DNA of 38,884 bases from Streptomyces anulatus (GTDB lineage Bacteria; Actinomycetota; Actinomycetes; Streptomycetales; Streptomycetaceae). The notes under the pieces are model-generated. The model worked only from the letters and a program-made list of their open reading frames with translations, ran no database searches and had not been told where the DNA came from. The stretch lies in contig NZ_JOEZ01000047.1 of NCBI RefSeq assembly GCF_000721175.1, positions 1 to 38,884 of the forward strand. The letters run 5' to 3'. Position numbers and translations under genes: made by a program. Positions 25,941 through 33,195 of the stretch are shown here, piece by piece; positions within the stretch are counted from its first letter, which is position 1; every line of letters begins with the position of its first letter.

Positions 25941-26708
25941 TCAGGCGTTCTCCTTGCGGAAGGTCCGCGTGCCCCACAGCAGGGCGAGGACGGCCATGAC
26001 CAGCAGCACGAGGGAGCCGGTCAGCAGCCCCGTGGCGCTCATGTCCCCCCGGAACGCCGCGCGTTCGGCGTCGACCACGTGGGTCAGGGGGTTGATCCGG
26101 GCCAGGTTGTACAGCCAGCCGGGCGCCAGTTGCTCGGAGACCGGCAGCAGCACCCCGGACAACAGCAGAAGCGGCAGGAGCACGGCGTTCATCAGCGCGG
26201 GGAACGCGGCCTCGCTCTTGAGAATCATCGCCAGTGCGTACGATCCCGAGGACAGCGTGATGGCCAGGACCGCGGCGATCGCCAGGCTGAGCAGCAGCCC
26301 GGTCAGTGAGACGTCGAGGTCGAAGACCAGCAGCGTCACCAGCACGATCAGTACGGACTGCGCGGTGGCCTGCACGGCCTGGGCCAGGACCTTGCCGAAC
26401 AGCAGGGCGGCCCTGCTCGCGGGCGTGCCGCGGAAGCGGTCGACGACGCCGACCCGGTACTCGGTGAGCAGTCCCACCCCGGCGAAGGAGCCGCTGAACA
26501 GTGCCGTCTGGACGATGAGGGCCGGGGTGAGGACCTGCCAGGCGCCGCCGGGCGGGAAACCGGGGGTGTGGTCGACCACGGACACCATGAGGGGTCCGAA
26601 GAGGAACAGGTACAGGAGCGGCTGCATGATCCCGATGAGCAGCCAGGTCGGGCTGCGCAGCGCGAGCTTCATGTCCCGCACGAAGATCAGTTGGGTGTCA
26701 AGCAGCAT
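25941..26708 (-). CDS. ABC-2 type drug exporter permease, DrrB-type
   Basis: A 255-aa integral membrane protein with about six hydrophobic segments. The N-terminal cytoplasmic stretch QLIFVRDMKLALRSPTWLLI leads into the first segment, as in DrrB-type permeases. LLTEYRVGVVDRFRGTPASR is the conserved coupling region after the second segment, and the ABC-2 motif region PLLLLSGVLLPVSEQLAPGW is near residue 190. It pairs with the ATPase encoded upstream, overlapping it by 11 bp (start 26708, ATPase stop 26698). The pair would export the cluster product. Confidence 0.94.
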   Translation of the reverse strand: MLLDTQLIFVRDMKLALRSPTWLLIGIMQPLLYLFLFGPLMVSVVDHTPGFPPGGAWQVLTPALIVQTALFSGSFAGVGLLTEYRVGVVDRFRGTPASRAALLFGKVLAQAVQATAQSVLIVLVTLLVFDLDVSLTGLLLSLAIAAVLAITLSSGSYALAMILKSEAAFPALMNAVLLPLLLLSGVLLPVSEQLAPGWLYNLARINPLTHVVDAERAAFRGDMSATGLLTGSLVLLVMAVLALLWGTRTFRKENA

Positions 26709-27681
26709 GGGCGGCCTCCCTGGCCTGGGGCGCGGGGTCGCCGTCCCGCAGGGAGCGTCCGGTCAGGCTGAGGAACACGTCGTCGAGGGTGGGCCGGTTG
26801 ACCTTGACCGAGACCATGGTGATCCCCCGGCCGTCGAGGGTGCGCAGCAGTTCCGGCAGGGCGACGTCGCCGCGGGGCACCCGGAAGCGCACCGTGTCGC
26901 CGTCGATGCTCACCTCGGTCGCGCCGGTCAGCCGCCCGGCGACGTCGGCCGCATCCGCGACCTGGTCGGTCACCTCGATGGTGATCGCGTCGCCGGCGAC
27001 CCGGGCCTTGAGTCCGTCGGGGGTTCCCTCGGCGACGATCGTGCCGTGGTCGGTGACGAGGATCCGGTCGCACAGCACGTCCGCCTCGTCGAGGTAGTGC
27101 GTGGTGAGGAAGACGGTCGTGCCCTGCTCGGAGCGCAGGCGGCGGACGTGGTCCCAGAGGTTGGCCCGGCTCTGCGGATCGAGCCCGGTGGTGGGCTCGT
27201 CGAGGAAGACGAGCGTCGGTTCGTGGACTAGTCCGAGAGCGATGTCGAGCCGGCGGCGCTGACCGCCGGAGAGCGTCTTGACGGGGCGCTGGTCCAGGTC
27301 GGCGAGGTCGAGCCGCTCGGCGAGCAGGGCCCCGCGCCGTCTGGCCTCGGACCGGGACAGGCCGTAGAGCCGGGCCTGGAGTTCGATCTCCTCGGCGACC
27401 CTGGACTCGGGCCAGGTGGCGCCGCCCTGGTGGACGCAGCCGATTCTGCGCCGGACGCCCTGAGGGTCCGTCAGCAGGTCGCAGCCGGCCACGGTTCCGG
27501 TTCCGCCGGTGGGGCGCAGCAGGGTCGTGAGCATCCGTAAGGTCGTGGTCTTGCCCGCTCCGTTGGGGCCGAGGAACCCGACCACCTCCCCGGGCGCCAC
27601 GTCGAAGTCGATTCCTTTGACCGCTTCGACACTTTGGCCGCGCACGGTGAACCGGCGGGCGAGCCCTCGTACTGTGATCAT
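26698..27681 (-). CDS. ABC transporter ATPase, DrrA-type, with a TTA codon
   Basis: A 327-aa drug-exporter ATPase. Walker A GPNGAGKTT is at 38-46, the Q-loop Q85 in CVHQGG, the signature LSGGQ at 137-141, Walker B LVFLDEP at 157-163 and an H-loop His in TTHYLDEA. The C-terminal ~100 residues (VNRPTLDDVFLSLTGRSL) are the DrrA-type regulatory extension. The ATG at 27681 has AAGGA upstream. Codon 48, just after the Walker A threonines, is TTA (27538-27540), so translation should need the bldA leucyl-tRNA. Because the permease overlaps its end, the whole exporter may depend on bldA. A 79-bp gap separates it from the upstream reductase gene. Confidence 0.95.
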   Translation of the reverse strand: MITVRGLARRFTVRGQSVEAVKGIDFDVAPGEVVGFLGPNGAGKTTTLRMLTTLLRPTGGTGTVAGCDLLTDPQGVRRRIGCVHQGGATWPESRVAEEIELQARLYGLSRSEARRRGALLAERLDLADLDQRPVKTLSGGQRRRLDIALGLVHEPTLVFLDEPTTGLDPQSRANLWDHVRRLRSEQGTTVFLTTHYLDEADVLCDRILVTDHGTIVAEGTPDGLKARVAGDAITIEVTDQVADAADVAGRLTGATEVSIDGDTVRFRVPRGDVALPELLRTLDGRGITMVSVKVNRPTLDDVFLSLTGRSLRDGDPAPQAREAAHAA

Positions 27682-27760
27682 GAAATCCTTCTCTCGGCCC
27701 GGCAGTCGTCCGGCCGACTCGCGGCGCCCGGCCGGGATGTCGGCTCCGGCCCGCGGCTCG

Positions 27761-28645
27761 TCAGTACTGGCCATCGGCCGCCGCCTGGTACTCGGCGAGG
27801 CGCTCCTGCGCCTCGGCCATGTCGTCGGCGGTCGGGGCGTCGTCCTGGGTGAGCTTGACGCGCCAGTAGCCGCTGAAGTCGATCGCGCGCTTGTCGAGCC
27901 CCCGGTCGTTGACCAGGTGGCGCCGCAGGGTCCGGACGACACCTGCCTCGCCGGCCAGCCAGGCGAAGGGGCGCCCGGGCGGGAACTCGGCGCCGCGGAC
28001 GGCGTCGATCAGGGCTTCGCTGCGGCCGGCCTGGATTCCGTCGCGGTGCAGCCAGTGCAGGGTGACGTCGCCCGCCGTCCGGAAGGGCTGCTGCTCGGCG
28101 CGTTCGGCGACCTCGATGTAGACCTGGGCGCGGGTCCCCTCGGGCAGGGCCTCCAGCAGTGTGCCGATGGCGGGCAGTGCCGTCTCGTCGCCGGCGAGCA
28201 GCAGCCAGTCGGCGGAGGTGATCGATTCCGTCAGGGAGACCGGTCCGGCGTAGAGCGCGGAGGGGCCGACCATGCCGAGCCGGTCGCCTGGGCGGGCGGA
28301 GCCGGCCCAGGCGCTGGCCGGGCCGCTGTCGCCGTGCAGGACGAAGTCGACCTCTACGGTGTTCGTCCCGGGCACGCGCCGGCGGAGGGTGAAGCTGCGC
28401 ATCCAGGGCCGCTCGTCCTCCGGAATGGCCAGAAATGCCTGGTACCAGCCCGTCGCGTCGTCGCTCTGCTCCGGCAGGACGGGGCGCGCCTGGCCGGGCC
28501 GGGGGAAGCAGAGCTTGAGCTGCTGGTCCGGGGTCAGGCCGACGGAGTCGTCGAGGTGGTCGGCCTCGAACGTCACGCGGGCCATCCGCGGTGTCATGCG
28601 CGTGATGTCGGTGACCTGGATGAACGTGACGGGGAGCTCTGCCAT
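27761..28645 (-). CDS. Siderophore-interacting protein (ferric-siderophore reductase)
   Basis: A 294-aa soluble flavoprotein. An N-terminal FAD-binding barrel carries the MRSFTLRR flavin motif (R-x-F-T) near residue 82 and FVLHGDSGPASAWA. The NAD(P)H-binding part has WLLLAGDETALPAIGTLLEA, and AWLAGEAGVVRTLRRHLV with DFSGYWR form the C-terminal signature of the SIP family. These enzymes reduce ferric siderophores in the cytoplasm. It is the first gene of the exporter/UvrA operon, which is unusual; it may reduce a quinonoid or phenoxazinone product, or simply have been captured. No iron box lies upstream. It is divergent from the TetR gene. Confidence 0.93.
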   Translation of the reverse strand: MAELPVTFIQVTDITRMTPRMARVTFEADHLDDSVGLTPDQQLKLCFPRPGQARPVLPEQSDDATGWYQAFLAIPEDERPWMRSFTLRRRVPGTNTVEVDFVLHGDSGPASAWAGSARPGDRLGMVGPSALYAGPVSLTESITSADWLLLAGDETALPAIGTLLEALPEGTRAQVYIEVAERAEQQPFRTAGDVTLHWLHRDGIQAGRSEALIDAVRGAEFPPGRPFAWLAGEAGVVRTLRRHLVNDRGLDKRAIDFSGYWRVKLTQDDAPTADDMAEAQERLAEYQAAADGQY

Positions 28646-28702
28646 CGAAAAAGCCTTCCACGAACGTACGGGCGTACCAGGGCGGACGCCCAGCTGGTAT
28701 CC

Positions 28703-28748
28703 TTACAGCGTAAAGAGATGTGCCCAGTGAGGTTACGTTATGCAGTAA
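28703..28748. promoter_or_regulatory. Candidate TetR operators in the divergent gap
   Basis: Two TTAC...GTAA palindromes lie between the reductase and TetR genes: TTACAGCGTAA at 28703-28713 and TTACGTTATGCAGTAA at 28733-28748. They are 30 bp apart (about three helical turns). The second ends just before the TetR ribosome-binding site. The region is AT-rich compared with its surroundings. Autoregulation and control of the resistance operon by the neighbouring TetR protein is the natural reading. Confidence 0.6.
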
Positions 28749-28759
28749 GGAGTTGCAAG

Positions 28760-29602
28760 GTGGCTGTTTTCGCCGGACAGGGCGATGCCCGCCGATCCAT
28801 GTCCCTGCTCTGGCGATCGGCTGAATCGGGTGAGCCTGTCCCGAAACCCGGCCCCAAACCCGGACTCGACGTGGACACGATCGTGGCCGCAGGTGTCGCG
28901 GTGGCAGACGAACAGGGAATGGCGGCCCTGTCCATGCGGGCGGTCGGGACCCGGCTCGGGCGGACCGCCATGGCCCTCTACACGTACGTGCCGAGCAAGA
29001 GCGAACTGGTCGATCTCATGCACGACCGGGTGCTGGCCGAACTGCCCACGGAGTACGACACGAGCGTGGGATGGCGCCCTGCGATCACCGCCTGGGCCGC
29101 CGACTCCTGGGCGTTCTATCTGCGCCACCCCTGGGTGCTCCAGGTCTCGCAGGCCCGTCCCGTACTCGGGCCGAACGAGTACGCGCGGCTGGAGACGGTG
29201 GTGCGGATCCTGGGCGGAATCGGCCTGGAACCCCTGCACGTCAGACGGGTCATCGCGGTGTTGTTCCAGTTCGTGCGGGGTATGGCCCTGGTCGCGACGG
29301 AACACCGGCAGGCGGCGCCGGAGACCGGGGTGCCCGATGAGGAGTGGTGGGCGCAGCGGTCCGCGCTGATGGCGGAGTTCGCGCCGGACTTCACCGAACG
29401 CTTCCCCGCCCTCGCGGCCCTGGAGTCGACCGCGAGTCTCGCCGCCATGACCGAGTCGGAGGCGGGTGGCGCCGCGTCACACATGGAGCAGGAGGCGAGG
29501 GAGGCGTTTCGAGTGGGCCTGGACCTGATCCTCGACGGCGCCGAGGCGGCGGTGCGGACGGACTCCGACGGCACCCTCCACGCCTCGGCGGGCACCCCCT
29601 GA
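28760..29602 (+). CDS. TetR/AcrR-family regulator
   Basis: A 280-aa one-component regulator. The DNA-binding domain covers about residues 35-82 (VDTIVAAGVAVADEQGMAAL, SMRAVGTRLGRTAMALYTYV, then PSKSELVDLMHDRVL). The C-terminal all-helical ligand domain has HPWVLQVSQARPVLGPNEYA, typical of TetR_C regulators of drug exporters. The GTG at 28760 has AAGGAG seven bases upstream; an in-frame GTG at 28727 would add a TTA codon but has no ribosome-binding site. It is divergent from the reductase-exporter-UvrA operon, so it is the likely local sensor of the drug or an intermediate. Confidence 0.93.
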   Translation: MAVFAGQGDARRSMSLLWRSAESGEPVPKPGPKPGLDVDTIVAAGVAVADEQGMAALSMRAVGTRLGRTAMALYTYVPSKSELVDLMHDRVLAELPTEYDTSVGWRPAITAWAADSWAFYLRHPWVLQVSQARPVLGPNEYARLETVVRILGGIGLEPLHVRRVIAVLFQFVRGMALVATEHRQAAPETGVPDEEWWAQRSALMAEFAPDFTERFPALAALESTASLAAMTESEAGGAASHMEQEAREAFRVGLDLILDGAEAAVRTDSDGTLHASAGTP

Positions 29603-29608
29603 CGGGGT

Positions 29609-29624
29609 CGTGCGGGCCCGCACG
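29609..29624 (+). terminator. Perfect palindrome after the TetR gene
   Basis: CGTGCGGGCCCGCACG is a 16-bp perfect palindrome starting 7 bases after the TetR stop. As RNA it would form a short stem with the centre as loop. It probably serves as the TetR terminator, separating it from the LmbU promoter. Confidence 0.5.
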
Positions 29625-29707
29625 ATTCAGCACGTGCCGCACTCCCGAAGCGATCGGCATCGAAGTCGATTCCACCCCAGTCGGCCACCTCCGGCCGAAA
29701 ATATTCA

Positions 29708-29736
29708 TTGACGGTATCTCGGACGGTGACTACCGT
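29708..29736 (+). promoter_or_regulatory. Housekeeping-type promoter for the LmbU gene
   Basis: TTGACG (29708-29713) and TACCGT (29731-29736) are separated by exactly 17 bp and fit the Streptomyces HrdB consensus (TTGACN, TANNNT). The region is A/T-rich, with GAAAATATTC just upstream. Transcription would start near 29743, giving a leader of about 75 nt. Confidence 0.7.
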
Positions 29737-29819
29737 TTTTTAAGCTTGCGCCCTTGATGGCTCGAGTGCGCGATGAATGGTGCGAGATACATCATGCCCC
29801 CAATTTCAGGAGAATGCCG

Positions 29820-30467
29820 GTGCAGCACATCGCCAAATATGACCGGAGTGACCGTCAATCAACAGTCGGCCGCCGAGCGACCGAGGCGGCCCGCCCTCGC
29901 AGACCGGGCGAGCAGGAACGAATCTTCACCACCCGGGTCGGCCTCAAGATACCGACCAGCCTCACGTACGACCGATGGGAGAAGGTCGGGCAGCACATCT
30001 TCCAGATCGCCGACTCCTCCGCCTGGTGCCTGGGCGACTGGCTCGCCTACGGCCAGGACCGCTACGCCGACCGCTACCAGACCGGAGTCCAGGCCGCGGG
30101 ACTCGACTACCAGACGCTGCGCAACTACGCATGGGTGGCACGCCACTTCGAGCTCTGGCGTCGGCGCGAGACGCTGAGTTTCGGCCACCACGCCGAGGTC
30201 GCCTCCCTGCCGCCGGCGGAGGCCGACACCTGGCTCGACCAGGCGGAGCAGCACGGCTGGTCACGGAACCAGCTCCGACTGCGGCTGCGGGAGAGCCGCA
30301 GAGGAGACCGGCCGGCCAGACCCGCACGGGCCAGCCAGCTCCGGATCAGCGCCCCCTGTGACCGTGTCCAGCGCTGGCGGGAGGCCGCATCGAGGGGAGA
30401 CCGGGACTTCGAGGAGTGGGTCCTGCTGACGCTCGACCGTGCCACCGCGCACGAGCTCGGTCATTGA
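29820..30467 (+). CDS. LmbU-family transcriptional regulator
   Basis: A 215-aa regulator of the LmbU/NovE type, found almost only in antibiotic clusters, where it activates biosynthetic promoters. The conserved core is FTTRVGLKIPTSLTYDRWEK, then SSAWCLGDWLAYGQDRYADR, GLDYQTLRNYAWVARHFEL, FGHHAEVASLPPAEADTWLD and AEQHGWSRNQLRLRLRESRR; the last parts resemble an HTH. The variable N-terminus is basic. The GTG at 29820 is chosen because AGGAG sits seven bases upstream; the ATG at 29814 lies only one base from it. The gene has its own promoter and is followed 32 bp later by the ferredoxin, probably in the same transcript. Confidence 0.92.
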   Translation: MQHIAKYDRSDRQSTVGRRATEAARPRRPGEQERIFTTRVGLKIPTSLTYDRWEKVGQHIFQIADSSAWCLGDWLAYGQDRYADRYQTGVQAAGLDYQTLRNYAWVARHFELWRRRETLSFGHHAEVASLPPAEADTWLDQAEQHGWSRNQLRLRLRESRRGDRPARPARASQLRISAPCDRVQRWREAASRGDRDFEEWVLLTLDRATAHELGH

Positions 30468-30499
30468 CGCCCCCGCCCGACCACCGGAGACGGCCCCCA

Positions 30500-30706
30500 A
30501 TGAAGATCCACATCGACCACCGCACCTGTATCGGGTCCGGGCAGTGCACCCTGACGGCACCCACTGTGTTCACCCAGGACGACGACGGGTACGCCGCGCT
30601 CGTACCCGACGGGTCGCAGACGGCGCCCCCGCGGCAGGTCACCCAGGCCGCGCTGTCCTGCCCCGTCCAGGCCATAGCCGTGCGGAACGACCCGCCTGAC
30701 GCCTGA
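30500..30706 (+). CDS. 3Fe-4S ferredoxin, P450 redox partner
   Basis: A 68-aa ferredoxin. The cluster ligands are C10, C16 (CIGSGQC, C-x5-C) and C54 in SCPVQAI. Residue 13, a Cys in 4Fe-4S ferredoxins, is Ser, so a 3Fe-4S cluster is expected. It is the standard electron donor to Streptomyces P450s. It lies downstream of the LmbU gene and converges with the P450 gene, 77 bp away across a terminator, so partner and enzyme are neighbours but on different transcripts. GGAGA lies about ten bases before the ATG. Confidence 0.95.
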   Translation: MKIHIDHRTCIGSGQCTLTAPTVFTQDDDGYAALVPDGSQTAPPRQVTQAALSCPVQAIAVRNDPPDA

Positions 30707-30735
30707 CGGCACAACTCCCGCCACCCCCCAACGCC

Positions 30736-30767
30736 GAGGGCTCCACGGTGCAGACCGTGGAGCCCTC
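30736..30767. terminator. Perfect 14-bp bidirectional terminator
   Basis: GAGGGCTCCACGGT (30736-30749) pairs perfectly with 30754-30767 around the loop GCAG. It is the strongest hairpin in the window and lies midway between the convergent ferredoxin and P450 stops (30706 and 30784), so it ends both the regulator-ferredoxin and the biosynthetic operon transcripts. Confidence 0.88.
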
Positions 30768-30783
30768 AGTGCTGCGGCTCGGA

Positions 30784-32076
30784 TCATGCTCCGAGCCGCA
30801 GGCGCAACGCGTTCAGCCGCCAACTGCCGGGCAGCCGGGCACGGTCGTGCTCCGGATCGCCGTCAGCGAGCGCGAGGTCCGGGTAGCGGGCCAGCAGCCG
30901 GGCGAGCGCCACCTCGCCCTCCTGCCGGGCCAGCGTCGCACCCAGGCAGTAGTGGATGCCGTGGCCGAAGCCCACGTGGTTCTCGGCCTGCCCGTCCGGC
31001 TGACGTGTCAGGTGAAGCCGGTCCGGCTCGGTGTAGTGCCGCGGGTCGAAGTTGGCCGATACCAGCACCGGTTGGACCGCGTCACCGCGGGCGATGCGCG
31101 TGCCGGCTATCTCCAGGTCCTCGACGGCGTAGCGCAGTCGGGCCACCTGCACCGAGCCGCACCAGCGCATCAGCTCGTGCACCGCTCTCGGGAGCAGCGC
31201 CGGGTTCTCCCTGAGCCGTGCCAGCTGGTCGGGATGGGTGAGCAGGGCCGCGGTGCCGTTGCCGATCAGATGCGTGCTCGTCTCATGGCCGGCCAGCACC
31301 AGGGTGAGCACCATGGTAACCATCTCCGTGTCGCTGAACCGTCCGCCGTCGTCGTCCTGTGCCCGGATCAGCTCGCTCAGCAGATCGTCCCTGAGCGCGG
31401 TGCGACGCTGTTCGATCAGTTGATGGCAGTAGTCGATCATCACGGGAAAGGAGTGCTGTAGGCGTTCGGGCCGCATCGACACGAGGTCCCCGCCCCACTC
31501 CCGCCACCGCTCGAGGTCGACCTCGGGGATGCCGACGAGCCGGCAGATCACCGTGATGGAAAGGGGGTAGGCGTAGTGCTCCAGCAGGTCCACCGTTCCG
31601 TCCTGCGCCCGGTGGGGCAGTTCGGCGAGCAGCCGGTCGGCGATCTGTTCGATGGCGGGACGCAGATCGAGGATACGGCGGGCCGTGAACGCCCGGGTCA
31701 CCAGGCGGCGCAGCCGCGGATGGTCCGGCGGGTCGCTGTCCAGGATGGATCCGAGCAGGTAGATCCGTAAGTGCTCGGGGACCTTGAGCAGTTCCATCAT
31801 CCCCTCACGCGGATCCGCGTCCTGTGCGCCGGGCACGTGGGAAGGGGTGTTGACGAACCGTGGGTCGCGTAGCACGGCGCGGACGTCGTCGTAGCGGGTC
31901 ACGAACCACACCGGAGTGCCGTCCACGAACCGCCCGCGGACGACCGGGCCCTGTTCGCGCAGCCGGCCGTAACCGCCGAAGGGGTCCGCGAGCAGGTCGG
32001 GGTCCATCATGTGCGGGCCGGCGGGGCACGCCGTTCCCCCGTCGGCCGGCGGGGCGTCCTGGAACGTGGAAGACAT
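30784..32076 (-). CDS. Cytochrome P450 of the biosynthetic operon, with a TTA codon
   Basis: A 430-aa soluble class I P450. The I-helix motif AGHETST is at 262-268, the ExxR E301-R304 in HELMRW, and the heme-Cys loop FGHGIHYCLG has C377 as ligand. The length is typical. It is the last gene of the tryptophan-to-anthranilate operon, 26 bp after the methyltransferase. Two roles fit: aromatic 3-hydroxylation of kynurenine (no FAD kynurenine monooxygenase is seen here), or late oxidation of the peptide, as in proline oxidation of actinomycin X. Codon 103 is TTA (31768-31770), so bldA is expected to gate it. GGAG lies six bases before the ATG. Confidence 0.94.
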   Translation of the reverse strand: MSSTFQDAPPADGGTACPAGPHMMDPDLLADPFGGYGRLREQGPVVRGRFVDGTPVWFVTRYDDVRAVLRDPRFVNTPSHVPGAQDADPREGMMELLKVPEHLRIYLLGSILDSDPPDHPRLRRLVTRAFTARRILDLRPAIEQIADRLLAELPHRAQDGTVDLLEHYAYPLSITVICRLVGIPEVDLERWREWGGDLVSMRPERLQHSFPVMIDYCHQLIEQRRTALRDDLLSELIRAQDDDGGRFSDTEMVTMVLTLVLAGHETSTHLIGNGTAALLTHPDQLARLRENPALLPRAVHELMRWCGSVQVARLRYAVEDLEIAGTRIARGDAVQPVLVSANFDPRHYTEPDRLHLTRQPDGQAENHVGFGHGIHYCLGATLARQEGEVALARLLARYPDLALADGDPEHDRARLPGSWRLNALRLRLGA

Positions 32077-32102
32077 GGTCGGCTCCGGTACTCGCTGGGG
32101 CG

Positions 32103-33143
32103 TCACTTGACCGCGCTGATCACGCCGTGCGGCGTCCACTGGCCGCCGGGCAGCCGCTCGGGCTTCACGAACCCGGCCGCGGCGAACCACTCCTCGTACT
32201 GGCCCCACCGGTAGATCGTGCTGCTGGCAGCCGGCAGCGTCGCGAAGTACACGTTGTCCAGGGCCGCGTACAGCGGGCCGTCCCCGCTGTCGTCGGACAT
32301 GGCGTTGAACACCAGCACCCGCCCGCCGTCCGGCAACGCCGCGTGCGCCTTGCGCAACAGCCGTGTGTTCTCCTGCGGCGACCAGATCACGAGTTGGTTG
32401 GCGAAGAGCACGCAGTCGTGGCCTGTCGGGTAGGTGTCGGCGAAGATGTCCGCAGCTCGCACGGAGATCCGGTCGGACAGGCCGTGCTCGGCGATCTTCT
32501 TGCGGGCGATCTCCACCGTGCCGGGCAGGTCCAGGACGGTGAACTCCACGCCGGGGTTGGCCTGCGCGAGGGTGATGGCGTTGACGCCGTCGCCGCCGCC
32601 CACGTCGAGCACGCGCCGCACTCCGGTGAGGTCGGCCTTCTCGACCAGCACGGGGTTGGACAGCCGGGACCAGGACCGCATGCAGCGGTAGAACAACTGC
32701 TCCAGCTCGGGGTCCGCGGACAGCCGGTGGTAAAGGTCCTCCCCCGTGCCCTTGATCCGTCGCAGGCCGACGTTGGTGTTCTCGCGCAGTGACGCGATGA
32801 AGTCCACCTCGGCGGGCCGGACGATCCGCTCCTCGTACTCGACGAGATCCTCGATGATCTCCCAGGTGCCCTCCGCGAAGAGACCGTTCAGCACGTCGGC
32901 GTTCTCGTAGCCGTCGCCCTGACGCATTGTCAGTCCGAGAGCGGTGGTGCCGAGCAGCAGGATCTGCACCGGCCGCTCCTCCAGGTCGAGTTCCCGGCCG
33001 ATCTCCGGCGGCGTCAGGCCCGGTCGCCGGTGCAACAGGGTGAACAGGCCCAGGTCGCTGCCCGCGCGGAGCATCTGGAAGGCCGAGGAGCCGAACAGGA
33101 TCTGTACCAGTCCGTCGGTGGTGAGCGGGGATGCGTGAACCAT
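32103..33143 (-). CDS. SAM-dependent methyltransferase, O-MT fold, likely C-methylating
   Basis: A 346-aa dimeric methyltransferase with an N-terminal dimerisation/winged-helix part (LFGSSAFQMLRAGSDLGLF, LTPPEIGRELDLEERPVQIL) and a Rossmann part: VLDVGGGDGVNA is the SAM loop, followed by FTVLDLPGTVEIARKKI. In small-molecule O-methyltransferases the general base is the His of a LHDW-type motif; here the equivalent reads NQLVIWSPQENTRLLR, with Val and Ile in place of His and Asp. That supports carbon methylation, as of 3-hydroxykynurenine or a related ring at C4. It lies between kynureninase and P450, 26 and 52 bp away. The ATG at 33143 is preferred over the GTG at 33149 because GGAG is five bases upstream. 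Confidence 0.9.
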   Translation of the reverse strand: MVHASPLTTDGLVQILFGSSAFQMLRAGSDLGLFTLLHRRPGLTPPEIGRELDLEERPVQILLLGTTALGLTMRQGDGYENADVLNGLFAEGTWEIIEDLVEYEERIVRPAEVDFIASLRENTNVGLRRIKGTGEDLYHRLSADPELEQLFYRCMRSWSRLSNPVLVEKADLTGVRRVLDVGGGDGVNAITLAQANPGVEFTVLDLPGTVEIARKKIAEHGLSDRISVRAADIFADTYPTGHDCVLFANQLVIWSPQENTRLLRKAHAALPDGGRVLVFNAMSDDSGDGPLYAALDNVYFATLPAASSTIYRWGQYEEWFAAAGFVKPERLPGGQWTPHGVISAVK

Positions 33144-33195
33144 GGGCACTCCGAATCGGCTGAGGTGGAGAGGTGGGTGTGCGGGGAGGCGGACG

